DNA of 64,000 bases from Olsenella sp. An270 (GCF_002159735.1 NZ_NFJF01000001.1:1-64000); one strand, 5' to 3'. Shown: positions 17,473 through 26,943, numbered from the stretch's first letter. Made by a program: numbers and translations. The notes: a model not told the origin generated them from the letters alone.

Positions 17473-18264
17473 TTGGCGCGCGCGGGCGAGAGAGGTGCCG
17501 AGAAGGACGGGCGGCTCCGGACGTGGGCCGTCCGTCTCGCGTGCGTCGCCTTCTGGCTCGTGGTCTGGGAGCTCGGTGCGCGGGCGATCGACGCGCGCAT
17601 CATCCTCGTAGGCCCGCTCGAGGTGCTGGCCCGTCTCGCCCAGCTGGCGACGACCGGTGAGTTCTGGGCCTCGGTGGGCGTGTCGCTCGGGCGTATTGGC
17701 GTCGGGTTTCTTACCGCGGTCATCGCGGGGACGGCCCTCGCCGCGCTCGCGAGTCGCGTGACCGTGGTCCGCGAGCTGCTCGCCCCGGTGATGGGGGCCA
17801 TGAAGGCCGTGCCGGTGGCGTCGTTCGTGATCCTCGTGCTGCTGTGGGTCTCGTCGAGCTACCTCTCGGTCGTGATCGCGCTCGTCATGGCGCTGCCCAT
17901 CGTCTATACCAACGTGCTCGAGGGCATCCTCCAGACCGACCCGGGCCTGCTCGAGATGTGCGACGTCTTTGGTGTGCTCGGCTGGGATCGCGTGCGGCTC
18001 GTCTACGCCTCCCAGGTGCTGCCGTACTTCCGCGTCGCGGTGACGCTCGCGCTCGGCCTCGCCTGGAAGGCGGGCATCGCCGCCGAGGTGATCGGGCTTC
18101 CCGACTTCACGATCGGCGAGCACCTCTACGACGCCAAGGTCTATCTGGACACGCCGGACCTCTTTGCCTGGACGGTGGCGATCGTCGTCGTCTCCGTCAC
18201 GCTCGAGACGGTGGTCCGCCGTCTGCTCGACCGTGTCGTGGTGCGGTGGGAGGCGAGGCCATGA
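17473..18264 (+). CDS. ABC transporter permease
   Basis: A 263-residue inner-membrane permease of the SsuC/TauC type (MetI-like fold), with about six hydrophobic segments. The cytoplasmic EAA loop is recognisable in MCDVFGVLGWDRVRLVYASQVLPYF and ALGLAWKAGIAAEVIG. No ATG or GTG fits, so TTG at 17473, two bases after the binding-protein stop, is chosen; the ribosome-binding site is poor, which suggests translational coupling. The overlap with the next gene (ATGA) completes a three-gene operon. The substrate is unknown and depends on the binding protein. Confidence 0.86.
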   Translation: MARAGERGAEKDGRLRTWAVRLACVAFWLVVWELGARAIDARIILVGPLEVLARLAQLATTGEFWASVGVSLGRIGVGFLTAVIAGTALAALASRVTVVRELLAPVMGAMKAVPVASFVILVLLWVSSSYLSVVIALVMALPIVYTNVLEGILQTDPGLLEMCDVFGVLGWDRVRLVYASQVLPYFRVAVTLALGLAWKAGIAAEVIGLPDFTIGEHLYDAKVYLDTPDLFAWTVAIVVVSVTLETVVRRLLDRVVVRWEARP

Positions 18265-18884
18265 GCTGCGGGTTCTCGCTGACAAACGTCGAGAAGGGCT
18301 ACAGCGGCATCTCCGTTCTCACGGGAGTGACGGCGTGCTTCGAGTCTGGCCGCACCCACGTGCTGATGGGTCCCTCCGGCTCCGGCAAGACCACCTTGCT
18401 GCGTCTGCTCGCCGGCCTGGAGACGCCCGACGCGGGTGAGGTGGGGCGCTCGGGCGTCGAGCGTCTCGCCATGACGTTCCAGGAGGACCGCCTCTGCGAC
18501 AACCTCACGGTCACGGCCAACGTCCGCCTCCCGCACGCCCGTCTGCGCGGCGCGGAGCGTGCAGCGTTCCTCGAGCTCGAGCGTGAGGCGTGTGCGGCCG
18601 TGGGTCTGCCCTGCGACGCGCGGCCGGTCCGCGAGCTCTCCGGCGGCCAACGCCGACGCGTCTCGATCCTGCGGTGCGTCCTGGCCGACGCCGACGCGTT
18701 CCTGTTCGACGAGCCGCTCAAGGGCATGGACGAGAAGACCGTGGACGCCGTCATGGACTTCGTCCTCCCCCGCCTCGCTGGCCGCACGACCCTCTGGGTC
18801 ACCCACGACGAGCGCGAGCTCTCCCGCTTCGACGACCCCGTCCTCTGGCGCGTCGAGGGCGGCCGCGTCATCTCGTGCTCGTAG
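18261..18884 (+). CDS. ABC transporter ATP-binding protein
   Basis: A 207-residue ABC ATPase. Walker A is MGPSGSGKTTLLRLLAG (near residue 35), the Q-loop is in MTFQEDRLC, the signature is LSGGQRRRVSI, Walker B is ADAFLFDEPLKGMD and the H-loop is WVTHDEREL. It is shorter than the usual roughly 250-residue SsuB/TauB ATPases because the C-terminal tail is missing; all catalytic motifs are present. Its ATG overlaps the permease stop. Seven bases after its stop codon the large 31-bp repeat array begins. Confidence 0.9.
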   Translation: MSCGFSLTNVEKGYSGISVLTGVTACFESGRTHVLMGPSGSGKTTLLRLLAGLETPDAGEVGRSGVERLAMTFQEDRLCDNLTVTANVRLPHARLRGAERAAFLELEREACAAVGLPCDARPVRELSGGQRRRVSILRCVLADADAFLFDEPLKGMDEKTVDAVMDFVLPRLAGRTTLWVTHDERELSRFDDPVLWRVEGGRVISCS

Positions 18885-19296
18885 GAGCGTCTCCAGGAAT
18901 CGCCGCCCTTGTCCGCCTGCGATCCGGAAATCGCCGCCCTTGTCGCGACGCCTTCTAGAAACCGTCGCCCTTGTCGCCGGCCCTTCTAAGAATCGCCGCC
19001 CTTGTCCGGTGTCACTCTAAGAAAAGCCGTCCTTGTCATGAGGCGCTCTAAAAAATGCGGCCCTTGTCCGCGTCGTGACCGTTTCAACCGGACAAGGGCG
19101 GCGATTCTTAGAAGGGCCGGCGACAAGGGCAGCTATTCCTAGAACCCTTTGTGACAAGAGCGGCGATTGCTGGATCGCGGGCGGACAAGGACAGCGATCC
19201 TTGGAGTGCGTCCGGACAAGGGCGGCGAACTCTAGACGTCCCAACGGGCCGTCGCATGTGCGATGATGGGTTGAGGATCGGCGAGGGGAGCCTGGG
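18885..19296. other. 412-bp intergenic region with repeat array
   Basis: No gene is supported. Bases 18891-19237 are the second 31-bp repeat array, described separately. Only the last 60 bases lie outside it; they hold a possible extended -10 (TGTGCGATGAT near 19255-19265) and the GAGGGGAG ribosome-binding site of coaE. Confidence 0.8.
18891..19237. repeat. Inverted array 2 of a 31-bp-period repeat (6 + 5 units)
   Basis: Six forward units end in CTTGTC at 18913, 18944, 18975, 19006, 19037 and 19068. Five reverse units begin GACAAGG (or GACAAGA) at 19091, 19122, 19153, 19184 and 19215. Every step is exactly 31 bp, and a 22-bp centre (19069-19090) separates the halves. The best units read as a TTCTAAGAA or TTCTAGAA box joined to TCGCCGCCCTTGTC; the other 8 bases or so of each period vary freely. 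CTTGTC ends point toward the centre in both halves. The same unit, period and centre length occur at 74-296. This is not a CRISPR array: the spacers are too short and half the units are inverted. Confidence 0.93.
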
Positions 19297-19902
19297 TTGT
19301 ACGCGGTGTTTCTGGCAGGGGGGACGGCGTCGGGGAAGTCGACGGTCGCGCGCGAGCTGGAGCGGCTCGGGGCGTGGCGCATCGACCTCGACGAGCTCTC
19401 CCGCGCCGTGCTCGCGCCCGGGGAGCCCTGCGTGGCCGAGGTGTGCGCCGCGTTCGGCGACGACCTCGTCGACCCCGAGACCGGGATGCTCGACCGCGCC
19501 CTTCTCGCCCGACGCGCCTTTGCCGACGAGCCCTCCGCCGAGCTGCTCGAGAAGATCGAGCTCCCGCACATCCGCGCCATGCTCGTCCGCATGCTCACGT
19601 CCGGCATCTGCGGCCAGCGCGAGCCGGCGTGCTGCGTGGTGGAGGTTCCACTGCTCGACCGGGTGGAGTCGATGGTCGACCTCGCCGACGAGGTCGTGGT
19701 GGTGGCCTGCCCGCTGGAGGTGCGCCGCGAGCGGGCACGGGGTCGCGGCATGGACGTGGGGGACTTCGACCGACGCGTGGCGCGCCAGCCCTCCGACGAG
19801 TATCTGCGCTCGCATGCGACGACCGTGATCGACAACACGGGGGACGAGAAGGACCTGCTCGTGCGGGTCCGCGCCTGGTGGGACGCGCATGGCTGGGCGT
19901 AG
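19297..19902 (+). CDS. coaE: Dephospho-CoA kinase
   Basis: A 201-residue kinase for the last step of coenzyme A synthesis, the 3'-phosphorylation of dephospho-CoA. Walker A is FLAGGTASGKSTVAREL, at the extreme N-terminus as in other CoaE proteins; IDLDELSRAVLAPGEP matches the conserved D-x-D region for substrate binding, and VVEVPLL the Walker B-like strand. The start is TTG at 19297, with GAGGGGAGCC in front; no other start keeps the P-loop. It overlaps the following transglycosylase gene by 14 bp. Confidence 0.92.
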   Translation: MYAVFLAGGTASGKSTVARELERLGAWRIDLDELSRAVLAPGEPCVAEVCAAFGDDLVDPETGMLDRALLARRAFADEPSAELLEKIELPHIRAMLVRMLTSGICGQREPACCVVEVPLLDRVESMVDLADEVVVVACPLEVRRERARGRGMDVGDFDRRVARQPSDEYLRSHATTVIDNTGDEKDLLVRVRAWWDAHGWA

Positions 19903-20533
19903 GCCGACGCCGCGACAGGGCGCGCGACGGGAGACCCCGCGCGCCGCCCGGGGACACGAGCGCCTCGTTCGCTGGTACCGTGTGGTGCCCGTGGCCCTTC
20001 TCGCCCTCACGCTCCTGCTGGTCGGCGTCGTCGCGGCAAACCCTACGGGCCTCGGGCGCGCGCTGCATCCCGTGCGCCACGCCGAGGCGATCGAGGCGTC
20101 GTGCGAGCGCCATGGCGTTGACCCGCTGCTCGCCTGCGCGGTCATCAAGTGCGAGTCGGACTGGGACGAGGACGCCCATTCCGCCGCGGGTGCGGTGGGA
20201 CTCATGCAGCTCATGCCGCAGACCTCCGAGAGCCTCTCCGCCCTGGGCGTCGTCGACGCCGGGCGCTGGGACCCGGAGGACCTCACCGACCCCGAGGTGA
20301 ACATCGAGTACGGCGTCGCCTGCCTGGGATACCTGCAGGGGCAGCTCTCGAGCACCGACGAGGTGGTCGCGGCCTACAACGCCGGGATCGGCACGGTCCA
20401 GGGATGGCTCGCCGAGGGCGGGTCGATCCCGGAGGACGTGGAGTATGCTGAGACGCGTGCCTACCTGGAGAACGTGCGGCGCGCCTACGAGGGCTACCGA
20501 CAGAGCTATCCGAACGGCATCACGGGGGACTGA
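19889..20533 (+). CDS. Membrane-anchored lytic transglycosylase
   Basis: A 214-residue SLT-type lytic transglycosylase that would cleave peptidoglycan glycan strands outside the membrane. A basic N-terminus leads into one hydrophobic anchor (VVPVALLALTLLLVGVVA, about residues 33-50). The catalytic glutamate is in VIKCESDW, followed by the family motifs GAVGLMQLMPQT and VVAAYNAGIGTVQGWL. Length and motif order match the Slt-C/MltE-like family. The ATG at 19889 lies inside the end of coaE, so the two are co-transcribed with uvrB 12 bp further on. Confidence 0.9.
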   Translation: MAGRRPTPRQGARRETPRAARGHERLVRWYRVVPVALLALTLLLVGVVAANPTGLGRALHPVRHAEAIEASCERHGVDPLLACAVIKCESDWDEDAHSAAGAVGLMQLMPQTSESLSALGVVDAGRWDPEDLTDPEVNIEYGVACLGYLQGQLSSTDEVVAAYNAGIGTVQGWLAEGGSIPEDVEYAETRAYLENVRRAYEGYRQSYPNGITGD

Positions 20534-20545
20534 GAGGGGAGAGCG

Positions 20546-22777
20546 ATGGCAGACGAAAGAGGCGCCCGGGGCCCGGAGCGCGTCGGCGGCGAGCTCGTGC
20601 GCTTTGGGCGCGAGGGCGCCGGCGAGCCGCTCCGCGTGGTCTCCCCCTACGAGCCCGCGGGCGACCAGCCCCAGGCCATAGACAAGCTGAGCGAGGGCGT
20701 GGAGCGGGGGCTCCGCTACCAGACGCTCATGGGCGTCACGGGCTCGGGCAAGACCTACACCATGGCCAAGACCATCGAGCGGCTCAACCGCCCCACGCTC
20801 ATCATGGAGCCCAACAAGACGCTCGCCGCGCAGGTGGCGAGCGAGATGCGCGAGCTCTTCCCCAACAACTCGGTCGTCTACTTCGTGAGCTACTACGACT
20901 ACTACCAGCCCGAGGCCTACGTCCCGCAGACCGACACCTACATCGAGAAGGACGCCTCTATCAACGAGGAGGTCGAGAAGCTCCGCCACCAGGCCACCTC
21001 GAGCCTGCTCTCGCGCCGCGACGTCATCGTGGTGGCGTCGGTGAGCTGCATCTACGGCATCGGCAGCCCGCAGGACTACGCGGGGCTCGCGCCCAACGTG
21101 AGCAAGGACGAGCCGCTCGAGCGCGACGACCTCATCAAGAGCCTGATAGACATCCAGTACGACCGCAACGACTACGACCTCTCGCGCGGCACCTTCCGCG
21201 TGCGCGGCGACACCGTGGACGTGTTTCCGCCCTACGCCGAGAACCCCCTGCGCATCTCGTTCTTCGGCGACGAGGTGGAGCTCATCGCCGAGGTTGATAG
21301 CGTCACCGGCGAGCTGGTGCGCGAGTTCGACGCCATCCCGATCTGGCCCGCGTCGCACTACGTGACCGAGCGCCCCAAGGTGACGCACGCGCTCGAGACG
21401 ATAAACGAGGAGCTCGAGCAGCGCGTGGCCGAGCTCAAGGCCAACGACCTCCTGCTCGAGGCCCAGCGCCTCGCCCAGCGCACGAGCTACGACCTCGAGA
21501 TGCTCGAGACGATGGGCTACTGCAACGGCATCGAGAACTACTCGCGCCACCTCGACGGCCGCAAGGCCGGCGAGCCCCCGTACACGCTGATCGACTACTT
21601 CCCCAAGGACATGGTCTGCATCATCGACGAGTCACACGTCACGGTGCCCCAGATCCGCGGTATGTACGAGGGCGACCGCTCGCGCAAGGTGACGCTCGTC
21701 GACCACGGCTTCCGCCTGCCCTCGGCGCTTGACAACCGCCCCTTGCGCTTCGACGAGTTCGAGGCGCGCGTCCCGCAGTTCATCTACGTCTCGGCCACCC
21801 CCGGCGACTACGAAGAGTCGGTCACCCAGCAGCAGGTCGAGCAGATCATCCGCCCCACCGGTCTTCTCGACCCCAAGGTGGACGTCCGCCCGGTGAACGG
21901 GCAGATCGACGACCTCATCTCAGAGATCAAGGAGCGCGTGGCCAAGAAGGAGCGCGTGCTCGTGACCACGCTCACCAAGCGCATGGCCGAGGACCTCACC
22001 GACCACCTGCTCGACGAGGGCGTCCGCGTGAACTACATGCACTCCGACACCGCAACGCTCGACCGCGTGGACATCATCCGCGACCTGCGCGTGGGCAAGA
22101 TCGACGTGCTCGTGGGCATCAACCTTCTGCGCGAGGGCCTCGACATCCCCGAGGTCTCGCTCGTGGCGATCCTGGACGCCGACAAGGAGGGGTTCCTCCG
22201 CAACCGGCGCTCGCTGATCCAGACCATGGGCCGCGCGGCGAGAAACGCCCAGGGCGAGGTCATCATGTACGCCGACACGATCACCGACTCCATGCGCGCC
22301 GCGATCGGCGAGACCAACCGCAGGCGCGCCCTGCAGGAGGCCTTCAACGAGGAGCACGGCATCGTGCCGCGCACGGTCAAGAAGTCCATCACGGACGTCT
22401 CGTCGTTTATCTCGGAGGCGGAGGCCACGCTCGAGGGCAAGACGCGCGACCGTCACGGAACGGGCAGCCATGGCGCCTTCGAGAGTCTCTCGGCGCGGGA
22501 GGAGAGCGAGACCACGGCGCGCTCCGTCGCCGAGGAGCTGGCGAGCCTCTCCAAGGAGGAGCTCGCGGACGTGCTCGACGCCCTCGAGGAGGAGATGGCC
22601 GCGGCGTCCGAGGCCATGGACTTCGAGGCCGCGGCGCGCATCCGCGACCAGATCGTCGAGATTCGCACGAGGGTCGAGGGCGGCAGCGCCGACGAGGTCA
22701 TCGAACGCCTCAAGGCCGGCGCGCGCAAGGGGAGCGCACACGCCACCCGTCGTCGCTACCGCCCGCGCAGGAAGTAG
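20546..22777 (+). CDS. uvrB: Excinuclease ABC subunit B
   Basis: A 743-residue UvrB, the damage-verifying helicase-like subunit of nucleotide excision repair. The Walker A is [15 protein letters not shown] near residue 65; the beta-hairpin that probes DNA is [13 protein letters not shown]; helicase motif II is IIDESH and motif VI is QTMGRAARN. The C-terminal UVR domain for UvrC binding is present ([20 protein letters not shown]). About 55 extra residues precede the UVR helix, a linker rich in Glu and Ala. The ATG at 20546 follows GAGAGGGGAG. uvrA and uvrC are also in this window at separate sites. Confidence 0.97.
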   Translation: MADERGARGPERVGGELVRFGREGAGEPLRVVSPYEPAGDQPQAIDKLSEGVERGLRYQTLMGVTGSGKTYTMAKTIERLNRPTLIMEPNKTLAAQVASEMRELFPNNSVVYFVSYYDYYQPEAYVPQTDTYIEKDASINEEVEKLRHQATSSLLSRRDVIVVASVSCIYGIGSPQDYAGLAPNVSKDEPLERDDLIKSLIDIQYDRNDYDLSRGTFRVRGDTVDVFPPYAENPLRISFFGDEVELIAEVDSVTGELVREFDAIPIWPASHYVTERPKVTHALETINEELEQRVAELKANDLLLEAQRLAQRTSYDLEMLETMGYCNGIENYSRHLDGRKAGEPPYTLIDYFPKDMVCIIDESHVTVPQIRGMYEGDRSRKVTLVDHGFRLPSALDNRPLRFDEFEARVPQFIYVSATPGDYEESVTQQQVEQIIRPTGLLDPKVDVRPVNGQIDDLISEIKERVAKKERVLVTTLTKRMAEDLTDHLLDEGVRVNYMHSDTATLDRVDIIRDLRVGKIDVLVGINLLREGLDIPEVSLVAILDADKEGFLRNRRSLIQTMGRAARNAQGEVIMYADTITDSMRAAIGETNRRRALQEAFNEEHGIVPRTVKKSITDVSSFISEAEATLEGKTRDRHGTGSHGAFESLSAREESETTARSVAEELASLSKEELADVLDALEEEMAAASEAMDFEAAARIRDQIVEIRTRVEGGSADEVIERLKAGARKGSAHATRRRYRPRRK

Positions 22778-22783
22778 GGTGCC

Positions 22784-24010
22784 ATGGGAGCCAACGCGTC
22801 GCAGGACGAGAAGAACCTCTTCGGCTATCTCGCGCGGGAGTTCGAGACGCTCGACGAGCGGCCGCTCGCCGAGGTGGACAGCCTCGTGCTCGCCTGTCTC
22901 TCGTACTATCGCTGGCCGGGCGAGGAGGTGCGCGGGCGCGACGGCGTGACGGTGCGCGAGCTCTTCCGCGCCGAGTGCTTCGACGAGATGACCCGCGGCC
23001 TCTGGGACCCCGAGGGGCTCGTTCGCCTGCTCACGGCCGTCGCGGCGAGCCCACGCTTCAGGGACGTGCGTGTGTGCTGCTACGTCGACGACTTCGACGA
23101 GACCGCCGAGAAGCAGTTCTCCGCCTGCACGCTGCGCCTCCCCTCGGGCGGCGCCTACCTCTCCTTCCGCGGCACGGACAACACGGTCGTGGGGTGGAAG
23201 GAGGACTTCAACATGGCGTTCGAGACGGGCGTGCCCTCGCAGTACGCCGCGATCTCCTACCTCGAGCTCGTCGAGCCCCTGGTGGAGGGCCCGATCTACC
23301 TGGGCGGCCACTCAAAGGGCGGCAACCTCGCCGTCTGCGCGACCGCACGCTGCCCGGGGCGCGTCGCCGCGCGCATCGCACGGGCCTTCTCGCACGACGG
23401 CCCCGGCTTCACCGAGGAAGCGCTGTCGGACGCAGGCTGGCTGGACCGCGCCCACCTGGTGTCCAAGACGGTCCCGCGCTCATCGGTGATCGGCATGCTC
23501 TTCGAGCGGCAGGAGGACTACGCGGTCGTCGAGTCCTCCACGAGCGGCCTCATGCAGCACAACCCGTTCTCGTGGGTCGTCGAGGGCACGGACTTCTCCT
23601 ACGCGGAGGGGATAGGCCGGGGCGCGAGCTTCGTGGACAAGACGCTCAACGAGTGGATCGCGAGCATGACGCACGAGGAGCGCGCGGGGTTCGTGGACAC
23701 GCTCTTCTCGGTCATCGGGGCGGGAGGCAAGGACACCTTCGGCGAGCTGGGGGAGAACTGGCAGACCACGGTGCCCGCGATGCTTCGCGAGCTCGGCAAG
23801 CTCGAGCCAGAGGAGCGCGCCAACATCACGCGCGCCCTCGCCCTTCTCGTCCGCACCGTCATGCCTGACTTCGAGCTGCCGCAGATGCCCGAGCTCGAGC
23901 TCCCGCAGTTCGAGCTCCCCGACTTCGCCGCACTCGAGCAGGGGAGGATGACCTCGCTCGAGGAGAGGATGGCGCAGCTCTCCAACCCGACGCCCCCGTC
24001 GGAGGGCTAG
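22784..24010 (+). CDS. DUF2974 (Mbeg1-like) alpha/beta hydrolase
   Basis: A 408-residue protein with a lipase-like core. YLSFRGTDNTVVGWKEDFNM and the nucleophile elbow LGGHSKGGNLA are the marks of the DUF2974/Mbeg1-like alpha/beta-hydrolase family, which is widespread in Firmicutes and Coriobacteriia and poorly characterised. The C-terminal 60 residues are acidic with proline and leucine repeats (ELPQMPELELPQFELPD). There is no signal peptide, so it is probably cytoplasmic. It starts 6 bp after uvrB. Its stop codon overlaps the stop of the convergent oxidoreductase gene within the shared bases CTAG. Confidence 0.82.
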   Translation: MGANASQDEKNLFGYLAREFETLDERPLAEVDSLVLACLSYYRWPGEEVRGRDGVTVRELFRAECFDEMTRGLWDPEGLVRLLTAVAASPRFRDVRVCCYVDDFDETAEKQFSACTLRLPSGGAYLSFRGTDNTVVGWKEDFNMAFETGVPSQYAAISYLELVEPLVEGPIYLGGHSKGGNLAVCATARCPGRVAARIARAFSHDGPGFTEEALSDAGWLDRAHLVSKTVPRSSVIGMLFERQEDYAVVESSTSGLMQHNPFSWVVEGTDFSYAEGIGRGASFVDKTLNEWIASMTHEERAGFVDTLFSVIGAGGKDTFGELGENWQTTVPAMLRELGKLEPEERANITRALALLVRTVMPDFELPQMPELELPQFELPDFAALEQGRMTSLEERMAQLSNPTPPSEG

Positions 24011-25626
24011 AGGCTCCCCACGATCTTCTGGGCCGCGAGGATGCCGTCGGTGGCGGCGCTCATGATGCCGCCCGCGTATCCCGCCCCCTCGCCGACGGGC
24101 CAGAGGCCGCGCACGGACACGCTCTGGCCGTCGTCCCCGCGCGTGACGCGCACCGGGGAGCTCGAGCGCGTCTCCACGCCGGTGAGCACCGCGTCCGCCG
24201 CGTCGAAGCCGCGGAGCCTGCGGCCGAGCACGGGGATGGCGTCGCGCAGGGTCCCGGCGACATAGGGAGGCAGACACGTCGCCACGTCGCCCCAGCTCAC
24301 GCCGCGGGGGTAGGTCGGGCGCACACGTCCGCCCGCGCTGGAGGGCACGCCTTGGAGGAAGTCGCCGACGAGCTGGGCGGGGGCGACGTAGGCCCCGCCG
24401 CCGGCGGCGAAGGCGGCTCGCTCGCACGCGCGCTGCAGCTCGACGCCGGCGAGTGCGTCGTCGCCGGGGAGGTCCTCGGGGAAGACGTTGGCGAGCAGAC
24501 CCGCGTTGGCGTTCGTGCCGGCCCGGTCGGAGAGGCTCATGCCGTTGGTGCAGACGCCGCCGCGCTCGCTCGCCGCCGAGACCACGTAGCCGCCGGGGCA
24601 CATGCAGAACGAGAACGCGCTCCTGCTCGACGGGAGGTGACAGGAGAGGCCGTAGGGCGCCGCCCCGAGGGCGGGATGCCCGGCCGCCGGCCCGTAGAGG
24701 GCGCGGTCGATGTCCGCCTGCAGGTGTTCGATGCGCACGCCCATGGCGAAGGTCTTGCGCTCTAGGGCCACGCCGCGGTCGCGCAGCAGCTCGAAGACGT
24801 CGCGGGCGGAGTGGCCGCAGGCGAGGACCACGCAGCTCGCGCTGACGCGCTCCTCCCGCTCGACGCCGTCGTCGCCCGTGGTGGCGAGCGTGACCGAGTG
24901 CACCCGGCCGCCCGTGACGTCGAGGTCGCTCATCCGGCAGCGAGTCCGGACCTCGCCGCCCGCCTCTTCGATCTGCCGCACGATGTCGGTCACCACGCGG
25001 GGGAGCACGTCGCTGCCCACGTGGGGCTTGGCATCCCAGAGGATCTGCCGCTGAGCGCCCGCCGCGACGAAGGTCTCGAGGATGAGGCGGTGCGCAGGGC
25101 TCCTGGTCCCGGTCTGGAGCTTGCCGTCGGAGAAGGTCCCGGCCCCGCCCACGCCAAACTGGATGTTGCTCTCGACGTCGAGCTCGCCGGTCTCGTTGTG
25201 GCGGCGCACGGCCTCGGCGCGACGGGCGGCGTCATCGCCGCGCTCCACGAGCAGCGGCTCGAGCCCGGCGCGCGCGAGCGAGAGCGCGCAGAAGAGCCCC
25301 GCGCAGCCCGCGCCCACGACGACGGGCCTGCTCCCGGTATGCGCAACGGGCGCGGGGAAGGTGAAGGGCCGCTCGTCGACGAGCTTGACGCCCTTGTCGG
25401 CACGCACGCGCGCGCCCGGGGCGAGCTCGGCGCGCAGCGTGAACGTGAGCTGCACGTCGCCGCGCTTCCGGGCGTCGATCGAGCGCCGCCGCCGCTCCAG
25501 GAGCTCGATGTCCGACTCGCGAACGTGCAGCTTGCGCGCCAGTGCGCGGCGACACGCCGCCAGCTCGCGCTCGTCGCTGCCGTCCAGCGCGGAGAGCGGG
25601 ATTCGAATGCCGGAGACCTCGATCAT
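24007..25626 (-). CDS. FAD-dependent dehydrogenase (COG2509-type)
   Basis: A 539-residue predicted flavoprotein. An N-terminal alpha/beta domain of about 90 residues precedes the FAD-binding Rossmann motif VVVGAGCAGLFCALSLARAG (near residue 105). Further landmarks are NIQFGVGGAGTFSDGKLQTG, CMCPGGYVV and the C-terminal GEGAGYAGGIMSAATDGI. This order matches uncharacterised FAD-dependent dehydrogenases of the COG2509 type; the substrate is unknown. The ATG at 25626 is used. Directly upstream lies the composite repeat at 25648-25771. Confidence 0.82.
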   Translation of the reverse strand: MIEVSGIRIPLSALDGSDERELAACRRALARKLHVRESDIELLERRRRSIDARKRGDVQLTFTLRAELAPGARVRADKGVKLVDERPFTFPAPVAHTGSRPVVVGAGCAGLFCALSLARAGLEPLLVERGDDAARRAEAVRRHNETGELDVESNIQFGVGGAGTFSDGKLQTGTRSPAHRLILETFVAAGAQRQILWDAKPHVGSDVLPRVVTDIVRQIEEAGGEVRTRCRMSDLDVTGGRVHSVTLATTGDDGVEREERVSASCVVLACGHSARDVFELLRDRGVALERKTFAMGVRIEHLQADIDRALYGPAAGHPALGAAPYGLSCHLPSSRSAFSFCMCPGGYVVSAASERGGVCTNGMSLSDRAGTNANAGLLANVFPEDLPGDDALAGVELQRACERAAFAAGGGAYVAPAQLVGDFLQGVPSSAGGRVRPTYPRGVSWGDVATCLPPYVAGTLRDAIPVLGRRLRGFDAADAVLTGVETRSSSPVRVTRGDDGQSVSVRGLWPVGEGAGYAGGIMSAATDGILAAQKIVGSL

Positions 25627-25647
25627 GGATGCCCTTCTTATGACCCT

Positions 25648-25771
25648 GAACCCAAACCCAATTCCGGTTTGGGTTCATTATGCGACGCATTCCGGGGGCG
25701 TCGCGCAAAAACCGCAGCCGCGCGAACCCAAACCGCGAGAGGGGGTGTGCCAGAGGGCGAGCTTTGGGTTC
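25648..25771. repeat. Composite repeat block with GAACCCAAACC units
   Basis: Forward units GAACCCAAACC occur at 25648-25658 and 25724-25734; reverse units (GGTTTGGGTTC, or the shorter TTTGGGTTC) at 25666-25676 and 25763-25771. Between them lies TTATGCGACGC (25678-25688) and its imperfect inverse GCGTCGCGCA (25698-25707), related to the unit found at 54027-54152. The last reverse unit overlaps the stop codon of the minus-strand gene at 25770. Confidence 0.7.
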
Positions 25772-26942
25772 ACCGTGCCGCCGCGGCGCCCGCCACGAGG
25801 CCGCTCCTCCACGCCCAGGCGAGGTTGAAGCCGCCGCAGGCCCCGTCTACATGGAGCGCCTCACCGCAGGCGAAGAACCCGGGCAGCCCGTGCGCCCCCA
25901 GCGTGGCGGGGTCGAACTGGCTGGTGAGCAGCCCGCCCCTCGTGACCTGGGCGCGTTCGGGATCGGCAGGCCCCTGCACAACGAGTCGCAGGTCGCGTGC
26001 CCTGTCGAGCGAGTCGCCCAGCGCGCGTGCGATCAGGGGGTCCAGGAGCCCGGCGCAGCCACCCGCCGTCTCGGCGAGGTGCCGGGCGACGCCCTCGTCG
26101 AGCCCGCAGGTGAGGTCGAGCGAGATCACGTCGCCGCGCCGCGCCGCGCGAGAGAGGTCGAAGACCACGATCCCCGAGAGCCCGTAGCCGCGGAACAGCA
26201 CCTCGCCCTCCTCGCGCGCGACCTCGGTCCCGTCGCGCAGGAGCCGTGCCGCCGCGTGGGCGCGCCGACCGTCGAGCGCCTCGAGAGATACGACCTCGGG
26301 CGCCTCGCAGGCGAGCGAGCAGAGCACCGGCTCGAAGGGCGCGCACGCAAGCCCCAGCGAGCGGGCGAGACCCTCGCCGCCCCCGACCGCGAGCACCACG
26401 GAGCGCACCTCGAGCTCGCCCGAGGTCGCGCCCGCAAACGTCACGCGCCAGGATCCCGCCTCGCGGGCGATGCCGCCCACCTCGCGCGCCGCCGCCAGCG
26501 TCACGCCCGCCCTCCCGGCTCGGGCGAGCAGCACCTCGCGCACCGAGGCCGCCTGCCGCGAGAGCGGGTAGAGCCTCCCGCCCTCCTCGGCCCATGCCAG
26601 GCCGCAGCCCTCGAAGAAGGCGAGCACGTTCTCGCCAAAGCGCGGCCCGCAGACCGCCTCGACGAAGGCGGGGTCGTTGTAGCGCTCCCACGAGAGCCGC
26701 GCGTTGGAGAAGTTGCAGCGCCCGTTGCCGGTGGCGAGGATCGTGCGCCCGCACTCGGGGGCGCGCTCCAGCACCACGACGGACGCCCCGCCCTCGGCGG
26801 CCGCGATCGCCGCGGCGAGGCCGGCGGCCCCGCCGCCGACCACGCAGACGTCACAGCGCGCGGGCACGCGCACGGAGGCCGCGGCGGCGAGGGCCGCCTC
26901 GCGCGCCTGCGACCTCGATGGTCTTCTCGGCCCCCGCGCCAC
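25770..26942 (-). CDS. HI0933-like NAD(P)/FAD-dependent oxidoreductase
   Basis: A flavoprotein of about 390 residues in the HI0933/YhiN family. The FAD motif CVVGGGAAGLAAAIAAAEGG is followed by the family-specific ATGNGRCNFSN and GGRLYPLSRQAASV. Near the C-terminus TRGGLLTSQFDPATL and CGEALHVDGACGGFNLAWAW complete the pattern. The start is uncertain: GTG at 26942 overlaps the region just after mrp and adds about 28 residues before the FAD motif, whereas GTG at 26873 would give a more typical N-terminus. Neither has a clear ribosome-binding site, so coupling to mrp is likely. Function unknown. Confidence 0.82.
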   Translation of the reverse strand: MARGPRRPSRSQAREAALAAAASVRVPARCDVCVVGGGAAGLAAAIAAAEGGASVVVLERAPECGRTILATGNGRCNFSNARLSWERYNDPAFVEAVCGPRFGENVLAFFEGCGLAWAEEGGRLYPLSRQAASVREVLLARAGRAGVTLAAAREVGGIAREAGSWRVTFAGATSGELEVRSVVLAVGGGEGLARSLGLACAPFEPVLCSLACEAPEVVSLEALDGRRAHAAARLLRDGTEVAREEGEVLFRGYGLSGIVVFDLSRAARRGDVISLDLTCGLDEGVARHLAETAGGCAGLLDPLIARALGDSLDRARDLRLVVQGPADPERAQVTRGGLLTSQFDPATLGAHGLPGFFACGEALHVDGACGGFNLAWAWRSGLVAGAAAAR

Positions 26943-26943
26943 G

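Noticed and set aside
18891-19237. CRISPR array
   Set aside because: Period is 31 bp with only about 8 variable bases per unit, half the units are inverted, units are degenerate, and no cas genes are present.
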